A stretch of DNA of 64,000 bases from Lophium mytilinum (lineage: Eukaryota; Ascomycota; Dothideomycetes; Mytilinidiales; Mytilinidiaceae): contig MU004191.1 of the NCBI GenBank assembly GCA_010093605.1, positions 1,109,832 to 1,173,831 of the forward strand, read 5' to 3'. A program made the position numbers and the translations under genes. The notes under the pieces were generated by a model. It did no database searches. It was not told the origin of the DNA and saw only the letters and a program-made list of their open reading frames with translations. Positions within the stretch are counted from its first letter, which is position 1. The number at the start of each line of letters is the position of its first letter. Positions 30,413 to 43,259 of the stretch are shown here, piece by piece.

Positions 30413-32731
30413 ATGGCCCATCAGGTCTACCAGCCTTCCACCCTCTTTGCAGACACTACTATTTCCTCGACCTCCTCCGCCGCCCCCGTCTCGACGCCCG
30501 CGTCGTCCTCTAACAACACCACCTTCCTGATGTCCGCCAGCCCGATGCGCACCCGGAAGGCTGCCACCGACAGCTACCGCCCCAAGATCATCTCCACCAT
30601 CGGTGCCAAGCCTGCCTGTCTCGTCAATGCCTCCGTCACCTACGTGGGGAACGACCAGATATATGCCTTTGGTGGATTTGATCAGTACACCGATGAAGGT
30701 GTGTGCTTCATGTCTTAAGAAACTGGGCTATTGTGGACTAACACATGCAGTGTACAACCATGTGCTCAGATTAAATCTTGCTTCAAAGCAGTGGAATCTC
30801 GTTGATAATTATGGGGACATCCCTGGGGTCCGGATGGGTGAGTGCTACTAGTTTCACACTCTCGCCTCTAATCACCTAACTCAAGAGCAGGCCACACGGC
30901 AAACCTCTGGCAGGGAGATAAGTTGCTCGTATACGGCGGAGAAAACGAACATCGCGCCTATCTCTCTGACGTTATCATATTCGACCTCAAGACTGCCCAC
31001 TGGACCCAACCCGAGCTCAATGGACCTGCCCCTAGGGGCCGAGCTCGACATTCCGCCGTCATCCACGATGAGAAGCTCTATATCTGCGGTGGTATGACTG
31101 GGCACGAGAGCTATGTCCTTGACGACATATGCTATCTCGACTTGAAAACCTGGACCTGGTCACGCACCTGGAGATTCGTGCCACGTTACGACCACACGAG
31201 CTGGATCTGGAATGGCCGCATCTGGATATTCGGAGGTCTTGGCGAGGATATGGAGCGGATGAGCGAGATCTGGTGGCTGGATATACGCGGTAGCCCCGCC
31301 TTTGAAGCCCCCATGACATATGGATCGGGAGAACGCCACTTGACGGCATCTAGATATCAGAGAGGGTATCCCTTCACCAACAGCAATCCTCCCCAGACTG
31401 GTACAACCGGATACGTTGCGAACTCCAGCAGTGTGCAGAGCAATCCCAGCCAGCTCTCCGCTAATCGGAACCCTCCTGTAGCTCCAGGCTCAATATCCTC
31501 CCTGAAGTTCCATTCTAGTCCGAATCTGCCAACCCAGGCTTTGGGAACACATTTTCATGTCTATTCTTCAGGATGTCTGCTGGACTTCGTTACACCAGCA
31601 AGCATCATCTCGTCTTTCGAAACGAGTCTCTCCGCTCTGGATTTGGACACGCTACAGTGGCAGAAACTGGCTGATGGCAAGGATCTGTTCAATCCCGGAT
31701 ATCGTTGGCATTACTGCGCTATGAACGAGGACGGCACGCAGGCCTGGCTACTTGGTTGCCCGAATGAGCCAACCAACAACGCTGGCGATGCGACTGGAGA
31801 GTATCTGAGCGACGTTCTACCAATTGACCTCCGTAAATTAGGTCTCCTGGGCAATTCTTTGACGAACGAGTCTCGATCGAAGACCAAGATCCCATCATCG
31901 GACGCCAACATTTCCTCTTATCTCTCCGGAATCGGCGCCGATCTCGCCAAGACGTTCGACCAGCGGCCTGAAGACGGAAGCGGTGCTGATTTCTCCATTA
32001 CTGCAGACCGCGACGACGATTATGACGTAGTGGACGACTCCTCTATGACCGAGAGTGGTGTATCGGGAGCCTCCATCAACACTTCGCCCCCGATCCACGT
32101 TCACAAGCTTATTCTACAAGCACGATGGCCCCACTTCGCGCGTCTGTTGTCTGCACAGATGCTGGAATATCACACCAAGAAAATGCACATTCCAGAACCG
32201 TACTCGGCCGTTCGCTCTTTTCTGTACTATCTGTACACAGATAGCATCGCTAACTACCCACCCCATGGTCCTTCGCTTTCCGATGTTGCTGGCATGCTGG
32301 TCATGGCCAACATCTATGACATGCCCCGTTTACGCCTCCTGTGCGTGAACCGCTTGTGGAAAGAACTCGACGTTGAACATGCAGCCATCATTTGGGAACG
32401 TGCTGGTACAGCCAACGAGGAGTGGCTCAAACGACGTGCCGGTGCTTTCTGCATGCTACATTGGGGACGAGTCGTGCGGACCGCAGGATTCAAGAGCTTA
32501 AGCCGTGGGAGCATTATTGAAATCTGCGAAGAGGTCGATATTGAGGGCAGAGTCGTCGGTGGAGACGAGCTCGAAATATTCGGCGGTCTTGGAGGCGGTC
32601 GTTTCGGCGTTGGAGGCTCTGGAAGAGACGGCAGAAAGAGAAGCATCGGCAGTGCGGGAGTCTTAGGAGGTGGCGAAGACGATGGAGAGGGCGATGGTGA
32701 AGATGAAGACGAAGGAATGGAGCTGAACTAG
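30413..32731 (+). CDS. Kelch-repeat and BTB domain protein (Ral2-like)
   Basis: Exons are 30413-30698, 30751-30837 and 30891-32731, 737 aa. A Ser/Thr-rich leader is followed by a kelch propeller: VGNDQIYAFGGFDQYT, KLLVYGGENEHRAYLSDVIIFD, KLYICGGMTGHESYVLDDICYLD (in parts) and RIWIFGGLGEDMERMSEIWWLD. A long Ser/Pro insert separates these from the last blades. A BTB domain lies at about 540-640 (VHKLILQARWPHFARLL, VRSFLYYLYTDSI). The tail is Gly- and acid-rich. The layout resembles fission yeast Ral2, needed for Ras1 activation, and fungal kelch-BTB proteins. A scaffold or ubiquitin-ligase adaptor role is inference. The intron junctions restore DEVYNHVLRLN and RMGHTANLW. Confidence 0.88.
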
Positions 32732-33252
32732 CGTTTGTCAGTATGAATGGAGGAAACCGGTACTGATCTCACGGCAACGCGAGATTTCCTATTTGGAGGA
32801 ACTCTCGTCGGGACGACTGTTATGATTGTTGATTGATTAAGCGTTGGCGTCCAGTGTTTATGAAAATGGCTCCTCTTTTCCTTCTATATCGGGGTTGAAT
32901 TTGCGGTCAAACGGGCATCTTCTGGGAGTATCGGCATGCGGGTATCAGGCTTACATTTAACGAGTCGATCTCGTCACCAACGAAACGTATGGGAGAATGA
33001 CAAACCAAGGTAGCTTGATAGATACAACATGGTAATAACGTCATGAAACTGATGAATACACACACATCGGCAATCTCATGTGCTTCGGTCTATAACCCCT
33101 GAAAGTGAGGGGACTTTAAAACCCCGCGCTCGTCATCGGACAATTGACACCGAAGCTCTCGAACTTTTATACCCCCACTCCCCCGCCAGGCACTCAATCA
33201 ACAACAACACTACTCTAACCCTTCTTTCCATCTCAAACCTCAATCACTCACC
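32732..33252. other. Intergenic region before the omega-amidase gene
   Basis: A CT-rich, ACA-rich leader directly precedes the ATG at 33253, typical of a well-expressed fungal gene. No further feature. Confidence 0.45.
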
Positions 33253-34155
33253 ATGGCGAAACTCCTTAAGCAGCCCCTCAAGCTCGCGCTCATCCAATTA
33301 GCCTCGACCGCCGACAAAACGCACAACCTCGCGCACGCCCGTACCAAAGTCCTCGAAGCCGCGCGCGCCGGCGCGCGCGTCGTCGTCCTCCCCGAATGCT
33401 TCAACTCGCCCTACGGCACGAAATACTTCGCGCAGTACTCGGAAACGCTGCTGCCCTCGCCGCCATCGGAGAAGCAATCCCCGTCCTTCCACGCGCTGAG
33501 CGCCATGGCGAAGGAAGGCGGCGTGTACCTGGTCGGCGGCAGCATCCCCGAGCGCGGGCCGGCCAGCGACAACGACGGCAAGAGTCTCTACAACACCAGC
33601 CTGACTTTCTCGCCCAAGGGGGAGCTGCTGGCGACGCATCGGAAGGTGCATCTCTTCGATATCGATATCCCGGGCAAGATCAAGTTTAAGGAGAGCGAGG
33701 TGCTGAGCCCCGGCAACAAGATCACGATTGTTGACTTGCCGGAGTACGGGAAGATTGCGATTGCGATTTGCTATGATATTCGCTTCCCGGAGCTGGCGAC
33801 GATTGCGGCGCGCAAGGGTGCGTTTTTGTTGCTGTACCCTGGGGCGTTTAATCTGACGACGGGCGCGCTGCATTGGGAGTTGTTGGCGAGGGCACGGGCG
33901 ACGGATAATCAGGTGTATGTGGGGTTGTGCAGCCCGGCGAGGGATATGGAGGCGGAGTATAATGCGTGGGGGCATAGTATGGTGGTGGATCCGAATGCGG
34001 CGGTGCTGGAGCAGTTGGATGAGAAGGAGGGGACTGTGTATGCGGAACTGAAGGGGGAGAGGGTGGAAGAGGTGAGGAGTGGGATTCCGTTGAGAGATCA
34101 GAGGCGGTTTGATGTTTATCCGGATGTTAGTGAAGGTGGGAAGTTCGAGGAGTAG
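33253..34155 (+). CDS. NIT3: Omega-amidase, nitrilase superfamily (NIT2/NIT3 type)
   Basis: Hydrolyses alpha-ketoglutaramate and alpha-ketosuccinamate to the keto acids plus ammonia, in glutamine and asparagine transamination salvage. Intronless, 300 aa, the normal length. The catalytic triad is visible: E48 in LPECFNSPYG, K131 in HRKVHLFDIDIPG and C173 in AICYDIRFPEL. FKESEVLSPGN and ARARATDNQVYVGLCSPA are further family marks. The start is supported by the CT-rich leader ending in ACC ATG G. G+C content is high, with GC-only third positions in the first half, suggesting strong expression. NIT1 (deaminated glutathione amidase) is the alternative; the FNSPY and DIDIPGKI segments favour NIT2/NIT3. 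Confidence 0.93.
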   Translation: MAKLLKQPLKLALIQLASTADKTHNLAHARTKVLEAARAGARVVVLPECFNSPYGTKYFAQYSETLLPSPPSEKQSPSFHALSAMAKEGGVYLVGGSIPERGPASDNDGKSLYNTSLTFSPKGELLATHRKVHLFDIDIPGKIKFKESEVLSPGNKITIVDLPEYGKIAIAICYDIRFPELATIAARKGAFLLLYPGAFNLTTGALHWELLARARATDNQVYVGLCSPARDMEAEYNAWGHSMVVDPNAAVLEQLDEKEGTVYAELKGERVEEVRSGIPLRDQRRFDVYPDVSEGGKFEE

Positions 34156-34351
34156 GGGAGGTGGCATCAGCTTCGAGCGTTGCCACTAGGAGTCAAAAGA
34201 AGGGACAATGGCATGAATTAGGCTAAGGTGGTCGAGATCACACACCTATGGCATTCGTTGTATGTATATATTCGTTCTAAACATCTCATGAGCATCACGC
34301 GCTCTACCGTTTCCTATGCAACTAGACTTCATCCTCCATAATCTAGTATCT

Positions 34352-34639
34352 CTATAGTTTACTCCCTCTCACACTCTGCGCATGTGTCTTGTCCTCCTCC
34401 CGTATGTCCCTGGCCCCGTCTTTCCCCTCACTGCCAACCGTTCCACCATCTTGCGAAGTGCGATCAGGCACAGGATCTGAGTCGCCAGACTCGACTTTTA
34501 AGCTCCCTGGGTCACCAAGAGAGGTGCGGTTTGCGTCTGAGTCTGGGTTTGCTTTTGCATTCTCGATGGCCTCTTGTGTCTTTGGGTTTGATAGCGTACC
34601 GCGAACGGTTTTGGAGTGTGGTTGGTCGTTTGAGGGCAT
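34352..34639 (-). CDS. Small hydrophilic protein of unknown function
   Basis: 95 aa, single exon, very polar: MPSNDQPHSKTVRGTLSNPK start, then ENAKANPDSDANRTSLGDPG. No signal peptide, membrane segment or cysteine. Asp/Ser/Lys-rich composition suggests a disordered protein. The residue pattern (GTLSNPKTQEAIENAK) looks conserved and coding rather than random, and small proteins of this look occur in related fungi, but I cannot name a function. Confidence 0.6.
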   Translation of the reverse strand: MPSNDQPHSKTVRGTLSNPKTQEAIENAKANPDSDANRTSLGDPGSLKVESGDSDPVPDRTSQDGGTVGSEGKDGARDIREEDKTHAQSVRGSKL

Positions 34640-35146
34640 AGTTGGGTAGTGAAGAGAAATAGTTATGTCTCTGTGGAGGGGGACGTCCGCGAGGTAAATT
34701 GGAGAGGATTTGAGATGTTTGGGTATTGCCGGGCAATCTAGATTCGTTTATTCCTGGAGAGGATGGGAGAAGATGGAGCGAAGATGCGTGTGTATAATGG
34801 GGAGTATGTCAGTTACGAGTAGTCATTATGTGCATTATGTACATTGTCTGAAAGCATCATAGACTAGCGACTGATAGGCCGGCACACAACGCTTAACTAT
34901 ATTCAGTGGAGTGACGTCTTTCATTGTGTTTGATCACGTGACTGGGATGCTACAGCGGCTAACGAATGAGAAGGGATGCTATAAGCTAAGCGGTCGAATA
35001 TCAATAGCCTAAGCCTGGAAGTCGCAATTTCTACTAGTAACTCCTTATTTCGCCCTCGTGCTGTTATTTTCCAGGTGTACAGAACTCCACGCTGTTACTC
35101 GCTAGTCAAGTATCAGTAAAGTACTAGATAGCCACCCACAACAGAT
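34640..35146. other. Upstream region of the small protein gene
   Basis: Contains a TCACGTGA E-box palindrome within 34934-34941 (Cbf1-type site in fungi). Nothing else recognised. Confidence 0.4.
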
Positions 35147-37342
35147 TTAACCCCTTAGAACCTTTTCCTCACGGTCTCCAGTATCTTCAACATCAGTGAT
35201 ACCCTCCCCAACGCCTCCAAGCGCCACCTCTTGCTTCTCACCCCCGCCTAGCCCTATTTCTTCTGTACTCTGTTCGTTTCTCCTCTGCTCCCTCCACTTC
35301 TCGAACTCTTCCTTCTCCGTCCTCACATGCATCCAAATCTCCTCTCCCACCTCTCCACCCCCCTTCCCCATCTTCCTCTTCCCTTTCCTCATAAGCTTCG
35401 CCCCCAGCCTCGTCCGAAACTCATGCGGAATCTTCAAACGCGCCGCAATCCACTTATCGTTCGGCCGTCTCTCCTCCGGCAACTCATCCGTCACCTCCGT
35501 CCTTAGCAGTCCCTCATCCAGCATACATCTTTCCAGAATCGCCTTTCCGCCCCCTTGCTCACCCATCACCGCTTTCAAGAACTCCAAGCTCGCGCTGATG
35601 TTGAGATCGAGCGCGCGCTTCGGGTTCGCCGTCGCTTTGAGCAGAAACGAGCAGGTGGCTGGGTAGAGGATGGAGAAGTCGGACTGCGAGACATGGACGG
35701 TGCCGCGCACGGTCGTCAGCCAGGCCGGGGAGCCATGGTCGCGGGCTTCCTTGATGAGGGAAGAGACGGCGGAGAAGTTGGAGGGCCAGTACACGAAGGC
35801 TTCGCTGTTGATGCCGAGGAGAGGGGTGTGGATGCGGTGCCGTTGGTTGTCCTCGGGAGGGTGGATAGCGGCGCTGAAAACGGTTTTATTAGAGATAGCT
35901 GAAGGGGGGAAATGGGGATAGCATACCCCCATATATCGTAGATGATGCCTTGCTCTACGTGCTTGAATCTGTCCGCGTGGCGGAGCACTTCGATGGTTGT
36001 GGCGGCGCCGAAGGAGTGTCCGGCTACGGTGCAGCGTTCGGTGTGGAAGCGGTGTTTCCATGCGTCCCAGTTGACTCCTTCTAGACCTCGAGAACTAGAG
36101 CCAACGTAGCCTTTTCGGCGGAGGTTCTTGCGGGCGACCTCTTCGCCCTCGCCGTTGCAGATTTGGCACAGGATGCGGTATGCTTCCTCGAGTTCAGCAA
36201 GACGAAGTTCAATCTGCGCGTCGCGGAGTTCTTTATCGGGCCCCTTCTCATTCAGAGGGGAGGTGTCCCATCTGTTGCCTATGAGGTGTTAGCCTAGTAT
36301 TTCAAATCGGGTCCGGAGTAGATGCGCTGTGCTGGCTATACCCTTAGGGAAGACATAATCCTGGGCATAGTTAGTGGCAGTATATATGCCGGGGAGTATA
36401 TGAAGAACTTACGATTTGATCGTAACCTTTCTTTTTCTGCTTCTCGCAATGGTCAATGTTCTCATTCTGCACCAAGTCATCGAGACTCCCCTTTCCCTCT
36501 TTTGCATGATTCACGAAAGTCCTCGGGCCCGATCCATCTCGGTGCTCTACAGCGCATACTACAAATCCGTAACTTGCGAACTGTACACTGTCAGACGCAC
36601 GAAAGCAATCATGAAGAGGAACTTGTTGTACTTCACCACACAAACTCGAATACATCGTTCTCGTCCCTCCCAGCCCATGACTAAAAAACATAAGCGGAAA
36701 CGTGGGCTCATCCTCCTTGCCCTCCGGAGCTGGACCCTCTCTATTCTTCACCTTCCCAGGCCCATGTCTGCTGCGAAAGTTCTCAGGCGGCGGCCAGTGC
36801 GTCGCAGGTCTCGAGTTCCTGAACGCGGGTATCTTCGTAAACATAGTGGTAGCACCAAAAAACGGCACGGCGATATCTCCCAAACCTGCGAACTTGCCGT
36901 AGCCTTGTGCGGTCCTGATTCGAGGTCGTGGTAGCCAGGTTTGCCGCGACCACTTGCGGTTGCCGGAGGGGTCCTTACCGGCGCCAGATCCGAAGGCGGA
37001 GGGATAGTAGATGGTCATTAGAACGGTTTCCAGCCTCAGGATGTGGTGGCCGTGGCGTTTGATGTGGGAGAAGGTTTGGGGTTTCTGTGCCGGGATCTCG
37101 AGTTCCATGATACCGACCTAGATACGTTAGTTTCGCTTCCGCATCTCTCACGTACTGATATAGAGTAAGAAACATACACTATACGGCCCTGAATACTTCG
37201 GTAAGCTGCTTTGGAGAAATCCGGCCTTATCGCGGAAGCTCTGCGGTGGGCGACTCTTCGGCTTTTTTGCATTTGGGATGCTGCTGGGCCGATGTTGAGA
37301 CTCATGGCTCTTTTTCCCAGTGATTCGATCAGGAATTGACAT
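35147..37342 (-). CDS. Platelet-activating factor acetylhydrolase-like phospholipase A2
   Basis: Alpha/beta hydrolase of the PAF-AH isoform II family, which removes short or oxidised sn-2 acyl chains from phospholipids. Six exons: complement(35147-35873, 35927-36278, 36342-36360, 36413-36580, 36632-37117, 37178-37342), 638 aa. Visible marks: LPKYSGPYSVGIMELEIP at the first junction, the oxyanion segment FPLMFFSHGLGGTRTMYSSL (in parts), FASYGFVVCAVEHRDGSGPRT, and the nucleophile elbow AGHSFGAATT with its Ser. A long charged C-terminal extension follows. Exon 4 is only 19 nt. Intron 2 is 51 nt, a multiple of 3 without a stop, so retention would insert 17 residues just before FASYGF. No signal peptide, so it is probably cytosolic or ER-associated. 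Confidence 0.88.
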
Positions 37343-37933
37343 TATGAATATGGCATATACAGGTCGCAACGGTTGATGTGAAAGGAAAGAAATATCTTAG
37401 AATGAATCAACTTTTGCAGCAGATATGCTGTTCTTCTAATAATGCGAGAACGACATCACGATGAATTTTAGTGGACTAAAAAGTCTTAGATGTGATAGCT
37501 GGACAGTTGAGCACGAGATGTAGAGTCAACGGGAAACGGAACGCAAATTGTACTTCTCCGTAATGATCCAAAGGCGAATTATACATCCCGGATGCGCGAG
37601 GAAGAATAGCACATCTACTAAACTTAGCGTGATGTTGAGTAAATGCTCGACGTCATTTGGTCAGAGCTTTTGCACGTGCGTCCGGATCTGGACCCAACAA
37701 AATTCCGGAGATGTTGAGACTAGGTAAACAAACTTCACATAGCTATCGCCAGCATCGAAATCACATCACCATAGGCTCTGGAATCAAGAGTTAGAACATA
37801 GTACTTTGCATACGTAACGAATGGTATATAGGTATCATAACAGCAAATCATCAAAGCATCTCGCAGCCATATATTCTTAGAAGATCAACGTAGGCGCGGC
37901 TCATCTGATCGAACAACAGCAGTTGAGGTATCT
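37343..37933. other. Intergenic region between the PAF-AH-like and urea transporter genes
   Basis: Upstream of one minus-strand gene and downstream of the next. A+T-rich; no coding sequence recognised. Confidence 0.45.
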
Positions 37934-40319
37934 CTACTGCTTGCCCGGTAGTTCGGCAACTTTCTCAGTCGGCGTTCCAGGGCCAGAATCTTCAACCAAA
38001 GCAGCCTCGCCATGGACAACATTCTTTCCAAACTTCTTCTTGCCGGTAATATCCAAGAAGATGCTCTTGAACGTGTGCGAGCTGGTCTTGCGGCCCTCCC
38101 ATAGCGGGTACAGACCGACACAGAAGGCGGAGCAGAACATCCAGAGGATGCCAACAACGACCCAGCCGGTGAAGAATTTTTTAGAGAACACGTAGCCGCT
38201 GCCGTACATAGGCATGGGCCAGAGGACGAGGAGGGCAATCGTCATGAACACCGTCATGTAGCGGGCGATCTTGGAAGCCCTGAGTAGTTTGGTTTGCTCT
38301 GCCTCTTCTTCGATGACTGAGTTGCTGCGTTCTCCGGGAAGCTGCTCCAAGTCAACGTTCGCCTCGGCTGCCAGATCGTGGTCATCGCCCTTGCGAATGG
38401 CCTTCATTGAGAGCCAATCGTAATGCTGGAGGCCACCAGCAGCGAAAGTGAGAACGGGGACGAAGATCAGGGGCGAAAGAAGCGCGACAACGTTGCCAGC
38501 CAGCATGGGGTTATTGGCTCCGGTAGTGGCAACATTGAGTTGACCACCCTGCTTCTTCGCGGTCACCAACCACGCAATGAGTGCGCAGGCGAATCCAAGA
38601 ATGGGAGAAAAGGTGGCGGCCGCCCAGTTTTGACCACTCCACATGAGGGTAAGCGTGGCTGGAAGCACAGCAGAAGAGATTATGACACCCATCAACAGGT
38701 ACAGGTATCCCATGGAGATTCCAATATAGTGCAATGCGGTAGACCAAGCAGCCATGGCGATAGCAAAGCCAATGACCATGCTGTGGGACATGTAAATGAG
38801 CTGCTTGCCAGTCGCCTTGGGGTTGATGTAGGTCTGGTAGAAATCGTAGGTCCAGATGGAAGAGACAGCGATAAGCTCGGCAGACATGGCAGATGTGACG
38901 GCCATGAAAACGAGAAGCAGAGTGGCCACAGCACCTCCTTTGCCCATCATGGCGACAGCGGCCGTGGGAAGGACCAATCCAGCTGAGACATCGGCATCGA
39001 GCATACGGCCAGGATAGGGGAAGTTCGGGTGACCTTCAAGAGCAAGTGCAGCAAGTCCCATGGTAGTGGCCGCGAGCCAGGGAATCGCGAACCAAGACAA
39101 GCCGCCCATGATGTAACCTGGAAGGGCATCAACTGGGCTGGCTGCAATGGCCTTGTTGTAGTACCCGTTGTCACAGAAGACGGTTCCGAAGTTGCCAACA
39201 ATGTTGATGACGAAGAAAATGGCTCCTTCTTTCGAGCGCATGGTCATGTAGCTGCCATCTTTGTTTCCTGGGACTGGGTGAGCCTTGGCCGCCGCGACCA
39301 CAAGGTCGTAGACTTTGCTAGGGCTGCCCAATTGATCATTGGTTGCGTAGGCCGTGAACGCAAAAGTCAGGAGAATGACAATAATAACCACGGTGTGAGC
39401 ATAATCAGTAAGGAAGGTTGCCTTGATTCCACCAAACATGGTGTACAAAACGACACCAACAGGAAGGAGGAAGCAGGCTGCCGCGGTGGGCACTCCGGTA
39501 AGCTGCAAACTGTTAATATTGAAACCGGATTACAATGAAACCATTCTGATCTTACCGAAGTCACAACGGCAGAGCCACCGGTGAGTAACATGGAGGTGAC
39601 CAGGATGTTGGTGAAAATGCCGAAGACCATGAAGACAATGTGAGTGATGCCGCCATAACGTGCTCGAATGACCTCGAGGAATGTATGGGCGTTGGGAGCT
39701 CGGCGCTTGAGCTCAATTGCGATGGTGGCGAACAGAATGATTTGTACTGTGGCACCCGAAGCGTACCAAAAAGGACCAGAAACACCATAGCGATACGCAA
39801 CACCAGAGGATTGTAGCAGCGTTGCAGCCCATGTCCAGGATGACACAACAGCGGAAGCAACCAGACCGGACTTGACAGTCCTGCCTGCCGTGCTGAACAT
39901 CTCCGAGGTCTGGAGTTCATTGTTGTACCTATGTGATGTCAGTAGCGGTTCGGTAGATGCTAAACGACATGGGACCAAAGGTCGACGTGGGGGTTTTGAC
40001 CACGACCACAACCCCAACACTTTCAAGGTGTGAAGCTCGAATCCAACAATGTAAAGTGGCTGCAAGCTCAGTCGAGGCTGAGGGCAACTGATCGATGTAG
40101 ATTGAGATTGTAGCTGCTGTATACAGCCACGCGCAGCTTTTGTGAGAAGATATCACGTACCTCTTGAGCACAAAAGTGGTAACAATCATACCGAAGCTAC
40201 TCAACGTCAGCGGGAAGTCAAGTTGAGAAAGCTCAAGGAGGAACACACGCAAAGGCAAAGCCCAAGCCGACAACGACGCCGTAGCCGGCGCCCTGTCCGA
40301 GCGGGGGTTGGAACGACAT
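37934..40319 (-). CDS. DUR3: Urea/polyamine transporter Dur3 (SSS family)
   Basis: Plasma-membrane, ion-coupled, high-affinity urea importer. Exons are complement(37934-39502, 39556-39928, 40161-40196, 40249-40319), 682 aa, the family length. It begins [20 protein letters not shown]. Next come [41 protein letters not shown] (in parts), the Dur3 hallmark. The sodium:solute symporter core [20 protein letters not shown] follows, then [16 protein letters not shown] and [15 protein letters not shown]. About 15 hydrophobic segments are visible. The C-terminal tail is Lys-rich and cytosolic. Exon 2 is only 36 nt and intron 2 is 232 nt. Upstream GATA elements suggest control by AreA-type nitrogen regulators (inference). 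Confidence 0.95.
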
Positions 40320-43259
40320 AGCTGCGATAGTCTGATGAAGCTGTGGGATGAGGGTTGCAGCTGTTAGGAAGTACTCCGCACACAGGATTCGAAATGGTGC
40401 AGCAGGCTTGAATATAAATATGAGCGCTGAGCAATGGGTTCCCCGGGCTAGAGCGCCGCTAGTAGAGAAAATTGCAGAGGTGTGTCTGTGATGGAGCTAT
40501 GATACTCAAGGAGCTTTAATCGGCAGAGCGGGCGTATAGGCGGCTGGGCCTCCCGTGGCGTGGAGCTTTCAGCCATGGGTGCTGGCGACTGCATCCGCGG
40601 ATTCTGGTTGCGTGAAACAAGCTACACGTAAATCGGCTGATAAGGGGACTGGACGGGGATACTTGGCGGGGACGGTTGATAAGGCGCAAAGAGTGACTAA
40701 ACAGAAAACCTCACGCTGTAGGCCAATGAACGTAGGCACCAGTCACGAGACACTGCACCACAAACACGATCGCCGCGCTGCAACGGTCGAATGGGGCTGC
40801 GCTGGGGCTGCGCTGGGGCCGCTGCTTCGGAAAATCTGGAGAAGATTGAAGCCTTCGGCGCGCTGCGAGGTGCACCACGGCCAGTGCCCGGCCCGTGACA
40901 GCCCTGCGATTGCGGGTCCAGCCCTAGTCGACCCGCATGTGAGGGCGGGAATGCCAGCATGGCGTGGGCATTTTCAGCTTGCTTTTGCTGCTTCTTCTGA
41001 AGCGACGCGCGACGAGGTTGGAGGAAAGGATGCAGTCCCATCAAGCTCTGGCGTGGCCGTAAGAAAAAGGCCCCAGTGCCTCGCTTGGGATGGTCGCAAG
41101 CGTCGTGATTGGCCCCGTGTGCAGCTTATCGTGTCTTGCCGGCAAGCCACTCGGTTGCGGCATCAAACGCAGTCCACCTCCAGCCCTGTGGGGGATCTTT
41201 TCGCGATATTTTTTGCTGCTGCTATTTGCTCGTCCGAGACTGCAGAGGTAGCGCCAGCCCGCTCTGGACTGGCCACCTGCTGCCCTGCATCCTTCTTCAA
41301 CAACCTCACTCCGCTGGCGATCCAACTCATCTCGTCGACGCCTCTTGGTGCGGGGCGATTGCTGCCCGCGGATGCTTGGGTTATCCTAGCATTCCAGCAA
41401 GCTGAGGGCCCAGAGCCACAAATCTTATCTGAATCTCAACACAGCTCGCAGATGACTGGCTGGACGATGGATCGGCAATCTCATCGCAGAAGCAGAAGCA
41501 ACTGGAGGCTGGCTGGTGGACTCGGCCTGGGACCCCGCTGGTAGACTTTGCTGGGTAGCGTGCCCAAGTGCCTGTACCTCAGCGAGGGCCTGTACCGTAG
41601 CGTAGGGCTGGCAGAGACTGCTCCGATATCGTTCGTTGTATCGAGAAGAATTTGGACAGTCTGAAAAACTTTTCACTCACATCGTCGAAGCAATGCAAGC
41701 ATTGACGTCCCCACCCCCACAGCTCCAACCTGTAGCGCCCGGGCAGACGTGGGCGTCGGCGGCCTCGTCTTGCCTCCCCATTCGGCGCGTATTTGCAACC
41801 AAGACGATGCAGGTCATTGATGTGGGGGGCCATGTTCGTCAAACATTTCTCAAAAAAGACGCACATGCGCACCGTTCGATTACTGGTCGTATTGGCGTAT
41901 GCAGCTTGAGCCCTCGAACGCCCTGTGAAGAGCCACAAGGTTTGGGGGGAAATGGTGGAGCGGAAGCTTTGTGCTCGGGCCCTCGAAGTTTGAAATGCTC
42001 GTCTCTGATTCGTCAGAATGCTCCAGCTAGTCGCTCCCTTCCGATGCTTCGTCAGTTGGGACCGGCCGACGCCGCAAAATGCACGCAGGTTGAAGTCTCA
42101 CAGCGCCCGCAGAGTGGAGCCGAGATTAAGGGAGCGGGAGATGGTCGTCTTTGTGTCCGTTCGATTGGCTATTCAGCATTGCACGGCTTCGAGAAATCCC
42201 TCGGCCAAACAAACTTCGACTTCATGTCATTAACAAAGTCATCATAGCGCAACCTCACCGCTCCGCTTCTGCGAATAACTTGGATGAAACCCCCCATGTT
42301 CACACTCAAATTCCAAAAAGAAAGATTCGCCGCCATTTCTGTCGCTACGTCCCTTTGGAGGTCGCGAACCCCAACCTCATCAACTTGTACCTCATCAACT
42401 TGTACGTCTCTGACAAAATAAACGACCCGTCAGACTAATCCTCAGAGTTACTGTGACACCTAGTCTACCATCGTCCCATTCACACACCTCGCAATATTCG
42501 ATTTGCCAGTCCTCGAAACTAACATTCAACCTCATACTAAGAAACAACAGAGATTACATCCAAACTCGATCCCGCTCAACTTGAAAACACCAAGAAAGCG
42601 CCAGAAAGCTCCTCCAAATTACCACGATTAAATCCACCTCCCAGCAGTCCACCCTGCTAAAACACTCAAAGGAACAAAAACCGCGACACCAGCCTCGCGT
42701 GACAAGTCCTACCTACACCAAGCACCTACTCCCCTACTCCAAGCACCTCCTCGATCTCCAGCGCACTACCACCCTCCCTCTCTACCACACTAGCCCCAGC
42801 CCCTCCAAACACACTCCCTATCCTGTAGTCCAAAACACTTAAAAAGCAGGAATCGAGAGCGAGGCTGCAAGTGCTTACGTTAAAATTATACCGTTTAGGA
42901 AATGCGAGCGAGGGTGGCTGACGGGGTGCGCCGGGAATCCTCAGATGATGCTAACAGCACAGACAATCGCGTGCTGCCCACCCGCGCGAATAAAGAACAA
43001 CCGCATTCCTTAAAACCCCCTTGCCTTTCTCGCTCTTCTGTTTTTCTGCATCGGCTGGCATCGGTTTCGTCTTGTCGCGGAAACGCTCGCGGCAAGCCCT
43101 AATGTTATTTTCGGAGCTAAGCGCTTAGCACAAATAGGTGAGTATATCACCACAAGCAACAACAACGCACTCTTGACGAATAGAGTCTAACTCTTGTATT
43201 ACAGAGCCCGCTAATATGGATTTTGACTGCCCTCCCAACACATGCCAGGTTTTGGATAT
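40320..43259. other. Long intergenic region between DUR3 and the nucleoside transporter
   Basis: 2.9 kb. The open frame 40555-41544 lacks an ATG start, is Arg/Ser/Ala-rich and has no domain, so it is not called. 42,400-42,900 is strikingly C+A-rich on the + strand. No RNA gene recognised. Confidence 0.45.
40639..40682 (+). promoter_or_regulatory. Paired GATAA sites upstream of DUR3
   Basis: GATAA at 40639-40643 and 40678-40682, 39 bp apart, with a further GATAG at 40326-40330 just before the ATG. AreA-type nitrogen GATA factors bind paired HGATAR sites and are known to control urea uptake genes. Short motifs, so modest weight. Confidence 0.35.

Noticed and set aside
40555-41544. 329-codon open frame upstream of DUR3
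   Set aside because: It begins without ATG, is Arg/Ser/Ala-rich, overlaps minus-strand frames of equal quality and has no domain.
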